Origin: Alitta virens
Taxonomy: Eukaryota > Annelida > Polychaeta > Phyllodocida > Nereididae
Direction: 5' to 3'
Length of the DNA: 64,000 nucleotides
Assembly (NCBI GenBank): GCA_932294295.1
Contig: OW028573.1
Coordinates: forward strand, 70,781,829 to 70,845,828
Below, one piece after another: positions 1-12,700 of the stretch. Below the pieces are notes generated by a model that worked only from the letters and a program-made list of their open reading frames with translations, ran no database searches and was not told where the DNA came from. Within the stretch, counting starts at the first letter, position 1; each line of letters begins with the position of its first letter. Both the position numbers and the translations under genes were made by a program.

Positions 1-450
1 TTTATGATATTTTGCATTAAAATATATCTTTATCGTAATTTTTTGTTTTCGATTCGGGTTAAAATTAGGAATTGATAAGTTGTATTTGCATTGATATTGC
101 AAGGAGTAAGGGGAAAATTTATCAACGGCATAACAAGAATTGCTTTATATATATATGTTTCTTGTACATACAAATAACTTTAGCATGACAATAAATGTAT
201 ATGACTGACTGATGGGGCCATAATTGTGGTCTCCAGCAATATTGACTCTATATTAAGCATGTTAAGTACATGTAATCATCACCAATCCTCCAACCTTTGA
301 ATGTTAGTTTTAGTCACCGGTGCAATTTACATACTTGCATCTCGCTGCATTGATTAGAACTATGTTTAGTTTGAGTCCTCTCGCCAGAAAAAAGGAGGAG
401 GGCTCGCTGTACGATTCAGTAATTTAAATGTCTTTAATTTTTCTTTGCAG
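1..450 (+). other. ROR intron upstream of first visible exon
   Basis: No coding signal is seen here. The stretch ends in a pyrimidine-rich tract and TTTGCAG directly before the first zinc-finger exon, so it is the 3' part of an intron whose 5' side lies outside the window. Confidence 0.7.
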
Positions 451-3278
451 CGCACATAGAAGTCATTCCTTGCAAAGTTTGTGGGGACAAGTCATCAGGT
501 GTTCATTATGGAGTTATTACGTGTGAAGGATGCAAGGTAAGCGTAAACGTAAATGACTTCAAAAATGTGTAATGTTGTATTCACAATTCAATAATATACT
601 GGCAGAGGTAAATGTATTGATAGAAGAAGAAAAAAGAGAATAATTTCCTGCCGTTAAGTCCAGTAGTATAATGTCTCAGTGATGTTTATCTTATCAAGAC
701 TTATTGATCAAATCTATTTTTCTACTGCTGAAATTTTTATTTAAATCCACTGCTGAAAAATTCTGACATATTTATTTTTTATGCACTTTATTTTAACCAA
801 TTATTCTTAAGTAACAATGTAGTTCAGCATCTTTACTTATTGAGTTACAACAATACACACACATCTTAAAAAAACAAACGAAACAAAATGAAAAGAAAAA
901 GAATTGCTTATGTACTCTTTATCATGGTCTATTATGTGCTAGTCCCACATTGTCCATCAATATAAATGCAAAGCAGAATATATTTTGCAATTTGTTTGTG
1001 CGTGTAATTAGAAGCTGAATGTTGTGCAATACATTAATTACTTACTGGCATTGTTTTTAGGGTTTCTTCCGAAGAAGCCAAGCTGGTCCAGTCAATTACC
1101 AGTGTCCGCGAACGAAGAATTGTGTCATTGATCGCGTGAACCGGAATCGATGTCAATACTGTCGTCTTCAAAAGTGCCTTGCTCTCGGCATGTCCCGAGA
1201 TGGTAAGATTGTTTAAACATATGCTTTATATACTCTTCAATCCATTCTCAAATCAGTGAATTGTAAGTCCTGCATGATAAATTTAGTAATGTTAGAATTT
1301 GGAGCCGCAATAGCCTAAGACATGTAATTGATTGCTTTGTGAAGTTAATTTATGTGATGTCTTTTCAGCCGTCAAATTTGGTCGAATGTCCAAAAAACAG
1401 AGGGAAAGAGTGGAGAACGAAGCCAATTTCCACAAACAAAACAGACTGAATGGAATAACAGAACCGTTACCATTCCCTAATGGAACTCAAATAACCAACA
1501 ATAATTTTTATCCAGGGTAAGACATTCCATGTGTTGTGTTATTTTGTGGAAGTTTTTCACTGATGTGATCATAATTATTAAAGGATTTTCTGCTCGTACA
1601 GACTAATCTGTGTAGCACGATCATCCAAGGGAATTCATCAAAGTGGCTGTTGAAGTGTAGGGTAAAGCAATTAGTGAATGTATAGTCTGCGATAATATAC
1701 AGTACAGTAGGTGACCAGTCTGTACAAACGGCCATATGGGCCGGTTTGAGTCGTCTGTATTGAGAAATATGTGTACATGCAGTATGATATTATGTATTTC
1801 ATTTTCACTTGTTTAAGTGTATTTAAAATGTATTATTGCAGATTAACACCTCATCAGTACCAGTATGCCAATGGGTATGTTGCTTATCCCACATCCGGCC
1901 TTCCCAACAATTTTGTAACACAGGTGCCTCAGGAGGGTTCAACATACTCCGCAGAAGCTCTCCAGCAGACCATCATCAAGACAGAGGAGCTCGATCCAGG
2001 TACAGATGCTTTGGTGGATCTTATTATGAATCTTCCCTTTGTGGTAGTTGATCAGTTTTCATTTGTGATGCAGTTATTCAGGAGATGTTTTCGTTTGCAG
2101 AGTTGTTAGCAAAAGCCATTGCTGATGCCCATGCTAGGACATGCACGTACACGGCAGAGCAGTTGGAGAAAATGAAGGAGCAGAATCCTGCAACTGAGCA
2201 GGTGGAGACCTTGAAGAGCATGGTAAGTGTCTTAATTTTGGAGTGATTATAGAAATGCATGGTTAGTGTTTTTAAGTCGACATGGAATTATATTCTGGTG
2301 TTGTTGTTTTTTTCAGCCACGAGAAAAGCTATGGATGCAGATCGCCCAGAAGTTGACTGACACAGTGCAAAATATCATTGAATTCGCCAAAATGGTGCCT
2401 GGCTTTATGAACTTGTTGCAGGATGACCAAATTATGCTGCTAAAAGGAGGTAGGTTAAATACCGCAGACATTTTATGATTTTCTCGTCTGTAACATGCTT
2501 TGGATTAGTGTGTAGTGTGTGTACACAGTTTCAGAAATTAAAATCATCCCTTACATATATTTGCAGGGAGTTTTGAGGTTGCTTTGCTACGCCTGACTCG
2601 AGCGTATGACACACATACCAATTCAGTTGTCTTTGGTGACCAATATATTACACTGGATGCCTTTACCGCACTTGGTAAGTTTGTTGTTCAGTATTATTTC
2701 TAATTTTGCATTAAGACTTTTTATGATTTATTTGCTTTTGTGTATGATTTATTGGTTGGGTTATGTTTGTGTTGAATTGATTGATTTTGATTTTTACAGA
2801 CGAAGATGAGCAGCAGATAATGCATCAAATGTTCGAGTTTGCCAAGGATGTTATCAGTATGAATTTATCGGAAAGTGAACTTGCGATGATTTGTACCTTT
2901 GTGCTTGTCGATTCACGTAAGTTTTTAGTATTTTGTGTGCAGGATTTCATTGAAAGTTTCCAAATGCATTTATGTTAAATGGAATGCTTCAATTAAGACT
3001 TTGATGTTGTTGTTACAGGTCGGCCTGGAGTGAAAGATGCTGCCTCTGTACAAAAACTCAGCGAGCGAGTGGAATTAGCACTCAAACAAGAAGTTGTCAA
3101 AACACACCAAGACGAAGAAGAGTTTCTCAACAAGTTGCTTGAAAAGATGCCAGTCCTTCGAGAGCTCAGCGTCAAACACGTCCTTATATTAAATCGCTTC
3201 AAGCAGCAAAACCCAGGTGTGGACTTCCCTGCCCTTCACAAGGAACTTTTCTCGACGGACGGTTTGGAAATGGCTTAA
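451..3278 (+). CDS. ROR: ROR/HR3-type nuclear receptor (NR1F), 5'-partial
   Basis: Ligand-regulated or constitutive transcription factor that binds monomeric AGGTCA sites in the nucleus. Nine exons, all with GT-AG borders and matching phases: 451-536, 1061-1202, 1369-1516, 1842-1999, 2101-2222, 2317-2449, 2567-2674, 2800-2916 and 3019-3278. They encode about 424 residues. The first two exons carry the C4 zinc-finger DNA-binding domain, with [14 protein letters not shown], the P-box CEGCKG, and a second finger ending [17 protein letters not shown]. Exon 3 gives the C-terminal extension [15 protein letters not shown] typical of ROR/Rev-erb/HR3. A hinge follows, then a ligand-binding domain with [10 protein letters not shown]. 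The protein closes with an AF-2 helix, LHKELFSTD, close to the vertebrate ROR form. The N-terminal exon(s) before the zinc fingers lie upstream. RORalpha, beta and gamma paralogues cannot be separated; in an invertebrate this would be the single ROR/HR3 gene. The family call is firm. Confidence 0.95.
537..1060 (+). other. ROR intron between the two zinc-finger exons
   Basis: AT-rich, with a GTAAGC donor and a TTTTTAG acceptor. The splice falls between the two fingers, right after CEGCK. No other feature seen. Confidence 0.7.
1517..1841 (+). other. ROR hinge intron
   Basis: GTAAGA donor and TTGCAG acceptor, phase 2. Nothing else recognisable. Confidence 0.65.
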
Positions 3279-6200
3279 CGCTGGCCAGTCCACCTGCCTT
3301 TGCAGAAGGACGGTTAATCTATGCACAACGATGGGTGCTCATATCAGGTGGACGCTGTCCACTGTGCTGCTGATCCGGTGGCATGGCACTTTTTTACCAG
3401 ACTTTAGGAAGCTTTTCCACTCAAAGGCAGCCACTTGCACACTGAATAATCCTTGAGCTTGATTTTTCTGCCTCCTGTATGCATTGAATAATCGCCGTAT
3501 TGACAGTGAGGACAGTGACTATAATAAAACAGTCCACAGCATCATTTCTTCCACGGGAATATACTTACGGGGATCTGTGTTTTATATACTTCAGCTTTTA
3601 TGGATTCTTATGAGACAGACGAAACGGCTCATGGATAATATTTTGTCAGATTTTAGGTATAACCACCTTGAAATGTGTCATAGACAACATTTGCCTCAGT
3701 CACTCCAAGGGAGTACAAATTCATGTTTTCATAGCACTTCATAACATTGCTTAAAAATTGTAGCATATCTACATTTTTGAATCTAGAAAACAAGTTATTG
3801 TAGCATAGATATAGCTTAGGAACAGTTAGATTTGAAACACTGCGTTGTTAAGTTGATAGAGGTAGCTACCATCCAGTTTTTGGATTGTTGAGACGCGACT
3901 CCATCCATCCAGCTCATGTAGCCAATGTTACCTGTTGTTTTATGAATGTGTATATATACCTATATACATGCTTAGCTTGTACAGCCACATGCCTTTGCTA
4001 TTGCTTCATTGCATTATGTAGATTGTCAGTCATTTTGAATGTGTCTTGGTCAAATATTCCTTGGCATGTTTGCGTTGATGGACACACAGTTTGTATGATA
4101 CTTCGTTAATTTCAAATAAGATTCGTTATTTGTTTAATTGGTAGCTGTACATAGATTATGATAGAGAATATTCATATACAGTGATTGTTTCAAATGGTTA
4201 TAAACTGGCGTTACTAGACTGCTGTATGTCCTGTTCTACAGTACCAGGAGTGCACGTTTGTTGATTGGTGTAATTTGTTGTGACTTTTTGGAAGAGTTTA
4301 AAAAGAGCTCATAGAGCATATGCCCCCATATTGTAAATCGCAAATCTGGTCCAGAAGATTCTTTACACCACTGGTCATCAGATTTTGCAGACATATTTCT
4401 ATTGACATTTATGGGACTGAGGAAGCCCAGCTAATTCATTCCTGTTTACAAGTGTTTAACGAGTGAAGTACACTTCATCAGCAATGCTATGCATTGTGTG
4501 TTATGACAGATTTTTGGTCCATTTTCTATCAGATTGGCAAATTCTTCCTTTTTATTGTTTGAATCGATGGTCAGACCATGTCGGTTTAGTGTATTGCGTT
4601 TATTCACTTGTGCCTCGTTACGGACATGTATGTGGTAAACTAACGCAAGCATTTGTGTTCTAAAGATAATACCAGAGCCTTTGCTGTTAGCTTTCCATCG
4701 CAATTGTCCTCAATAAGATACTATGAATTAAGTTTATCAGTTATATTTTTCTTTTTTTTAAACATATAATATCAACTATGGATGATACAATTTTTGTAGA
4801 ACTAGTCATGAGTGTCATTTATATGATTATTGTATCAATTGTCTTCAAACAGACTCTGCATTCCAATTGTACGTATGGTTTGTTGCTAGGGATTAACTGA
4901 CACAAGACATGCTGTTTTTAATTTAGAATTATTAAACTTGTGGAATGTACAGTTTATGGTATATTGGCTGATTTGCGAAGATCACTTCAATGGACATATC
5001 ACGATTTCACTGCTTGTCTCAAGTCCAGGTCATGGTTCTGGGATAATGTGTTGATACTAATTATATATATATATATACACACAGAAATACTAAACATGTA
5101 ATTTGAGAAGTGCCTACAGAAATCTTTGTATAAACTTTAATGAAACAGTCCAAAACTTGTGGATAGTCCCATTGCCCTCAGCCAGCATTTGTTCAGCTAA
5201 TGTTAAGTAGTGATCACTTTAGCACTTCAGACTGTTATCCTCATCATGAAATTCATACACCAATGACGATCATTACATCATAATTTTAAACAGTTATGTT
5301 TGCCTTGTTTGTACATGGAATGAGTTAGTACATGCATTTCTCTCTATTGTTTTTGTTTCATGTATCTTGCATATTTGCCTTGCTGGTGTCTTAAATCGGC
5401 AAGTTATTTTTTCCGTGTATTGTTTGCAAATTGAACTAATTGAATTGTTATGTCTTGTTTCCAAGTAGCTATATTTTACTTGTTTTACAGATGGCTTACT
5501 TTGTATAGTTCATGTTCAGTGATTAGATTTCTATGTGGTGTTTGCATTTAATCATAAGCATCATTTCATTTGCAAGATGCAGCATTTAGAGTCATTTTAC
5601 TTTGTTTTGTTGGTGTAAAACATTGAATAACACAATCTTCAGGGAGATCCTAGTTAGTCTTACTTCCAGGTTTTATACAATTTGGATTGCATTTAAATAT
5701 TATGCATATTGCATATGTAGTGTCTGAATTTAAGAACAAATTCCACACTACTTGGTTGCGATGACTCTTTGTTAGAAGGGTGCTGTCAACCAATGCTTAT
5801 TAATAAAGGTGGTGGAAGCCATACTGACACGCCATCTATTGATTTTTGCCAAATATACTATGGAATTCTACAGTTTTTTTGGTTTTTTTTAAAATGTTTA
5901 ACAGCTATTACTTATCTTTGTACACTATGCCAATGCTGTTTCTGAATTGTGTGAGGCCTGAGAGTGAGTTTTAAATAGGGACTTCACTGAATTATCCATG
6001 TTGATGTATAGTCGAATACTGCTCAAAAAGCTACTGATGTTGCAGTATGGCCATGTCATGTCCTACTATAATAAGGAGATCTACCACTAATGGCATAATC
6101 TGTAATTTCCTAGCAAATTGATTGTTTTGTTGAAAACTGATTTAAAACCAGATTATCTTGAAGACAAACCTGAAATCGCAAAGACATTGTGTTTACAGGT

Positions 6201-6708
6201 AGTGAAACTTCGCACAAATAGGCAGGGTTTTTCTTTTCCTGTAAATTCATTTAAAAAAAAAAATTTGTTTCACAAAAAAACATTGGCGTCTTTACGTCAA
6301 ATTCAGCAATTATACTCAAGGTATTTACAGTGAGGACCACAAAATTATGCACTTAATTGTCATGTATATAAAGTAAAACATATGACAGTTGCAGTGCTAT
6401 TATTGCTAATTTGTTGTACTATGAAGAGAGATATTGAATTGAATGTATAAATGCAATAATGCTGTGATTCATCATCCATTGACATTTGTAATCCTAATGA
6501 ATATTTTTTCATAAAATTACGAAGATATATTTTCAAACATTGAACAGTTCAGCACATTTTCAATAAAATCGCAATGTAGCAATTTTAAAATGAAAAACTA
6601 CGGGTGTTATTTGTTCATTGACATTTATTTGTAACAATTGAGTATGTGTTTTTACAGGTCTGTGAGTGCAATGGATATGAATGTGTGGTGTGTGTCATTT
6701 TATGGTTA
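3279..6708. other. Convergent 3' UTR / intergenic region of ROR and pseudokinase gene
   Basis: ROR runs plus and the receptor gene runs minus, so this 3.4 kb holds both 3' ends. No protein-coding exon was found. It is AT-rich with short TA and poly-T runs (for example 5063-5078). Several AATAAA-like words occur on the plus strand (for example near 5802 and 6561), and the true ROR cleavage site cannot be chosen from sequence. The low-complexity, transposon-poor character suits a long ROR 3' UTR. Confidence 0.5.
6624..6629 (-). terminator. Candidate poly(A) signal of the receptor pseudokinase gene
   Basis: AATAAA on the minus strand, about 80 bases beyond the TAA stop of the receptor gene. It is the first canonical hexamer after the stop. 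No transcript evidence is available. Confidence 0.4.
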
Positions 6709-9700
6709 TTAAACTTCTTCAATGTCAGAATCTTCCAGATCCAGTCGAATCTGAAATTTTGAAGATGAATTTTTAAAAAAAGTACATCAGGAATTGCCGA
6801 TAATGCAAGATTGTAACATGTATCGGAACGCACAAGAACTGGCGGATATGTAAATGCTGTGGCAAATACTTTGGTGTAACCTATACTTAAAAATATAGTT
6901 TGGAATAATTTGTTAACTTACTTGTCCAGAATCTTTCATTTCTCGAATTGTATTTGAAAGAAGTAAAAATGTGGGTCGGTCCTCGGGATTTGCATGCCAG
7001 CACCATCTCATTAGTCCATATCTGAATTCAAAGTAGAATTGTAGTGAGCCTGATTTTACAGTGTTTTATTTTATTTATTGACAAATTTTTCACTGCATTA
7101 TCACAGTCGATGGATGACTCGATGCTTACATGTCACTGTCGCAGTCATTCGGGCGACTTAACCTTGACCCTGCATCTAAATATGATGCCAATTTTTTTAC
7201 ATCAATGTCTTCATAAGGGACACCACCAAGGGACATAATTTCCCAAAGCAACACGCCGTAAGACCAACTGTAAAAGAGAAAAGAGCCAGTTTTTAGAGGT
7301 TTACTCGGTCCGATCAGTTCTTCACTGAATTTCTGCGTATTTCTAAGATAAGCAAATGTAATCGGAGCTAATCGGTGATCTTACACATCACTTTGTATTG
7401 AATAGTCTCCCCTGAGTAACATTTCTGGTGACATCCATCGAGACGGTTTGTTCTGAATGGAAAAAAAAACAGCATTTATAAAATTCAGAAATAGACAAAT
7501 GAAAATTTTTGGCAATTTAATTTTTATAGGAAAAAAATTACCCTTACTGCTGAATTAGGTGCATGAAGACCGGATACTTTGGCTGTGAGGTCTTGAGTCA
7601 CAAGGACATGCTCACAACGTAATTCCCTGTGGACAATCTGAAATTTATCAAATTATGCTATTTAATATGGTATAGTGTTTTTTTATGTGTAGTCATTAAC
7701 ACTAGAGGACGCCACAAGGCAACCGTGAGAATGCCACCTGGTGCATATTGGTATACAATGTATATTATTATTATAAACTTTATTCCAGACACAAAAGCGG
7801 TATATATTATAGGATTAATATTAATTTAATAAATTAAGCATTAGACTTATCGTTCTATGTGGAAAATAAATATAGAATTTTTACCTGTTTCTTTGCAATG
7901 TGACGCATTCCTTGGGCAACATCCAAAGCAAATTGAAGGAGTTGGTTTCTTGTTGACAAGCGCTCTCCATTTAATCTGAGGAAATTCCTCAAATTCCCCT
8001 GGCTAGCATGCTCAAATGCAGCAAATGCATCACCTGCATGATTAAACAATAAATATATGCATGAAGTTCATTGGGTATATCACCCTGACTAGTCGAACTG
8101 CATGGCTTCAGAGCCAGTAGCATTGGAACACTGAAATTTACATTCTTAAACAAGTGTTAAAGTACGTGTGTTAACTGTGTGTTCTGGGTAAGGGCCTATA
8201 TATTGTCTCATTAATTGCATTTCTTGAACACAATTATCTACAAATACAGTTGAATGTGTGACCCTTGAAGAAGCAGATCTATTTGCTTACGTGATAAACT
8301 TACACTGCTCAAAAGAATTAAGGGAACTCATTTTTGGGGATCAAATTATTTGAACAGCTTATAAAGGAACAGGCCTAATCATCTCGTTGGCAGCACATTA
8401 AACCCTTAAATCAGGTGACCTCCCCCCCCCCCCCCCAAAATTTGAAACACAAGAGAGCCCAAGATGCTGGGGTGCAAGAAAATGCTTGGATGAGCCTGAG
8501 GTTGCCAAGGTAGGCAGTCCAGCTCCTGGAAGATGGGCTACCATCAGAAAAGTGGCACAGAGGTTTGGTGTGTGAGCCATTGTTATTTTGTGACTGTGGA
8601 AAAGGTGCAATAAACTGGCCAATACACAATTAAGAAGATCTGGTCAAGGCCAACATCGAGTCACAACACAGCAAGATGACCAATATCTAAACTTGCTCTT
8701 TGGAATCAGCAGGCTACCTAAGAAATGATTTCCTGGATGCAACAAATGAATTTCTAATCAGACTGTGAGAAACCGGTTGCATGAGGGTGGTTTAAGAAGC
8801 AGAATTTCATTTTTTGGCCACAGTGGCCCAAAACATTGTATGCAGAGATTGCATGGCATTCGCCAGGGAGCACCAGTTCTAGCAGCTTCGTCACTGGCAA
8901 AGTGCTGTTCACAGATGAGAGCATGTTTCCACCTGTGATGGACGTGTGAGAGTGTGGAGAGCAAGGGGAGCATTACGTACGTCGTTTGCAACGTTGTGCA
9001 ACATGATGCTTTTGGTGAAGGGTTCCCTCAAGGTGTGGGGGGTGTGTCTCTAGAGGAACGCACAGACCTACGTATTATGGAGAAACATGAATGCTCAGAG
9101 ATGCAGAGATGACATTCTGGTACCCATTGTTAGCCCTTATGCAGGTGCTGTAGGTGAGAATTTCATTCTGATGCATGATAATGCTCATCCTCACACTGCC
9201 AGGCTGACGACTGCCTACCTGTTACAAGGAATCGAGGTTATGGACTGGCCAGCCCTAACCCTGATTTAAACCTGATCAAACATGTGTGGGACATCCTTTA
9301 CAGGTGCATTCTCAAATGCCTCACCCTCCACAGGACCTTCAGACTTTGGAACAAGCCCTCATCCGGAGTGGGAGGGTATTCCACAAGGAACGATCAGGCG
9401 GCTGATTAGGAGCATGCCAAGGAGTGCTGAATTTCAGAGAACTTTGCCTGATGCTAACACACTTTTTTTTTATGGGTATGGTCACATGACTGACAATAAC
9501 AGCTAAGGTGTAATATAACGGTACTTGCTTCCAACAGTTGCAACTCCAAAGAATTCTATAATGTTGTCATGTTCTTCAATCTGGGAGTTGACCTCCAAGT
9601 GGCTATTAAAAGCCTTTCTCGTCTCTTTGGTTGCGTCATCTGAAAAGAAAGGACAGCCAACCATTTCTGTTAGCCAAATACGATTTCACAATGATCACGT

Positions 9701-12700
9701 GGGACTGATTCAGAAGAAAGCATGAAGTTGGATGATACTAGGATAGTTCTATAATTAAGAAGTGTGTTATTTTAGCGACGTTTTAACCCGTAAGGTCCTT
9801 TATGTAAGTGCTGGGTATGGGATAGCTAGTCAGGCATAACTTGAGTGTGCATTGCGCAGAGCCCTGTGCTGGCCACTGGGGTTTGAGGTCTTCACCCACA
9901 GTGTTACCACCCTTGCCACGAGGAGGCCCATGACTTTCAAGTGGAGATCAAATCTGGAAAACTTTCCAAGATAGTTGGACATATAGCAAGTACGGAACTA
10001 ATAAAACTTTCATCCTTACTTCCAATGGTCTTGAAGGCCACAGTGACAGGTCCCTTAGCTGTCTTCAGAGAACCTTGGAGGACGTCTCCGAAGCGCCCTT
10101 TGCCAAGGACATCGGAAGTCACTTGGATGTCCGTCTCTTTCACTCGCTTCACCCTTTGGCTTATTTCAACCATGGGCATTGCACTATTCTGACGCTGAGC
10201 AGAACTGTGATCTTGTGGAGCCTGGAAAAGACGAATATCGAAAACGAGATGAAAAAAAGTATGAAAGAGGGAGGTATTGGGTCGACATTCCTCCTCCTTT
10301 TAGCTTGGACCAAAACTAACTTTCGAAGAAGCACCAGGTCTCAATGTCAACCTCAAGCGAATTTATATACAGAATATGACGGAAATATGTTTTCACGGCA
10401 TCATACTGGTGAATTTTTGCACAGTATCTTGCTGCAAAAATTACGGTAACAAGTTGGTCTACCGTGAAGTAGAACATACGGATGTTTGCTATAAAATTTA
10501 CAGTATATGCTACTGTTAATTTGTGATGATGGCTCACCATAAAATCCTACAAACGGCACCTAACTGTAAATTACTGTTGTATTTTGATGTTGGCCCAACC
10601 AATGAGCCCCTAAAATAAGCCAGTGTTAGGCTATCTACTGTAATATGCCATCTACTGTAAATTTTATGGTATCATACTATATTTGAAATTTACTGCAACT
10701 TACCATAAAATGCTGCGGTATCATGGTGTATAGTTGCTTTACGGTATCTTTCTATAGAATATGCAGTGAAATGCTGTATGGTAGATTTTGGTCAGTTTTA
10801 TGGCAATCTACTGAATAAATTATGGTAGACTGCCATTTTCTTTACCTCAGCTGTAAATTTTATAGCATTATGTCTTAGCATAGATTTACAGCATCTTGCA
10901 GTAAACATTTATATTTATTGCATATATGTGAATGATTTAGTCAGAGCCACCTCAGTCTTTCATCCAATTGTCTACGCTGATGATGCTACTTTGGTGACCT
11001 CACTAAATACTTTTCAAAGTGAAAACAATGCCATAAGTTTAAATGATGAGCTCATCAAGGTAGACAATTGGATGAAGGCTAGCACAATGTCTATCAACAA
11101 TAGCAAGACAAAAGCTATGATGTTTCATACCCCACAAAGAAGAATTCGAAGATTTCGTTATAGACTTTGTTGATGAATTTAATTTTCTAGGTATAATGAT
11201 TGATAAGCATCTTAATTTGAAGAGTCACTGTGACATGACAAAGAAATTAGCAAAAAAAAGTTGGTATTATTAATAGATTAAAAAATACATTGCCATTCAA
11301 CGCCCTGTTACATATATATAATTCTCTCATATTGTTTCATTTAAGTTATGGTGTAATCCTTTGGGGATGACAATGTCAGAATATATCTGTGTTAAAAAAG
11401 AAGCTGTGAGGTTTCTTACTAACAGCAAATACAACTGCCACACAAGTGTCTTATTTAAGAAACTAAAACTTCAGAAATTTTACGATATTTGTGCACTGCA
11501 CGACCTGAAATTATGTCATAAACGATTTAACAGTGTTTTACCCTCATTTCTTATTGATCTATTACCAGTGTATAGAGGTGATCCCCATAATTAGGAACCT
11601 CGACTGAGAAACCAACTGAGACCTCCACAAATTAGCTTTGAGTTTGCAAACACAGTATTAAGTACAGATACATTAAAACCCTTAATGATATGGCCATAGT
11701 TTATAGAGAAAAACTAAATACACACAGTTTAGATGGTTTCAAGAAGTGTATAAAGAATTACATAGTTGCATCATATGTTGCTGAAGGTATTATTGATAGT
11801 TGTTATATCTGCTTGCATTGAAAATATATAAGCCATGTCATTAACTCACTTTGTTAATTTATGTATTTATCTTCTAAATTGGAAGTTAGTCATGTTCAAA
11901 ACCAACACTGTTCAGAGCAGTTTTTACACTTTCCTTATAAAACGAAATAGAATCTCTCTAGGTGGCCCCACGGTAGCGAAAACTCAAGTTTTCTTAGTTG
12001 GGTCTCCCGCCTTGATGTAAAATTGTTGTTATTGTAATGCTCATTTCCATGTTAATTGCAAATAAATGAATCTGAATCTCTCCTTTTAGTGTCATTTCAC
12101 TCAATTTTAGACCTCTTCCAAGCAAACAGTATATCAAAATTACTACAGATAAGTCACCAATTAGAAAGTTTAAATTTGGCTTCTATTGTAAGGGCATCAG
12201 ACAATTAATGTCAATTTGGACCAAAGCATGAAGTCCGAGTGTATTGAGTAGTGGGCATTCTGGAAAGTTGACTGACAAACAACCATGAAATATCAGAGGT
12301 CTGTTTAGTGTCTTTTGGGAAGGGTGTGATACATCTCTATTAGATCTCACTCTCATTGGAGACTTCAATGTTTTTATGCTTTAAATTGTGTGGATGTGTT
12401 TTCTGATAGTAATCCATGCAAAAATAAAAAAATGAAAATCATCACAATAACTAACCAGTGGAGTAGGGAAGGAGTAAACCCTATTAAGAATGATTTTACC
12501 TTCTGTTGTAAGTAAAATACTCTTCAATAGGTGTACCTTAATTGCTCCCTACAGAGGGTAGGCCTACATTTTACTCTTAATAGGGGTAGCAGCCTGGCTT
12601 CTAGCACTGTGTCGTCACCCCACAGCCCAGCGACCTAATTATGCACATGTTTTGCTCGTTTACTCATCTAAAGTAAATTAATCAATTTTTCGTATAGCCT

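Noticed and set aside
8398..8622. Gly-rich open frames over the poly-C run
   Set aside because: Homopolymer-driven and inside the Tc1 relic.
9524..9528. GT donor for the helix-C exon of the receptor gene
   Set aside because: It gives phase 2 and an immediate stop with the next exon. The GC donor four bases earlier keeps frame.
10928..11173. YADD reverse transcriptase considered as retroviral or group II intron
   Set aside because: YVNDL spacing, the C-terminal tail and the AATCTGAATCT simple-repeat 3' end fit a LINE. There is no protease, integrase or LTR nearby.
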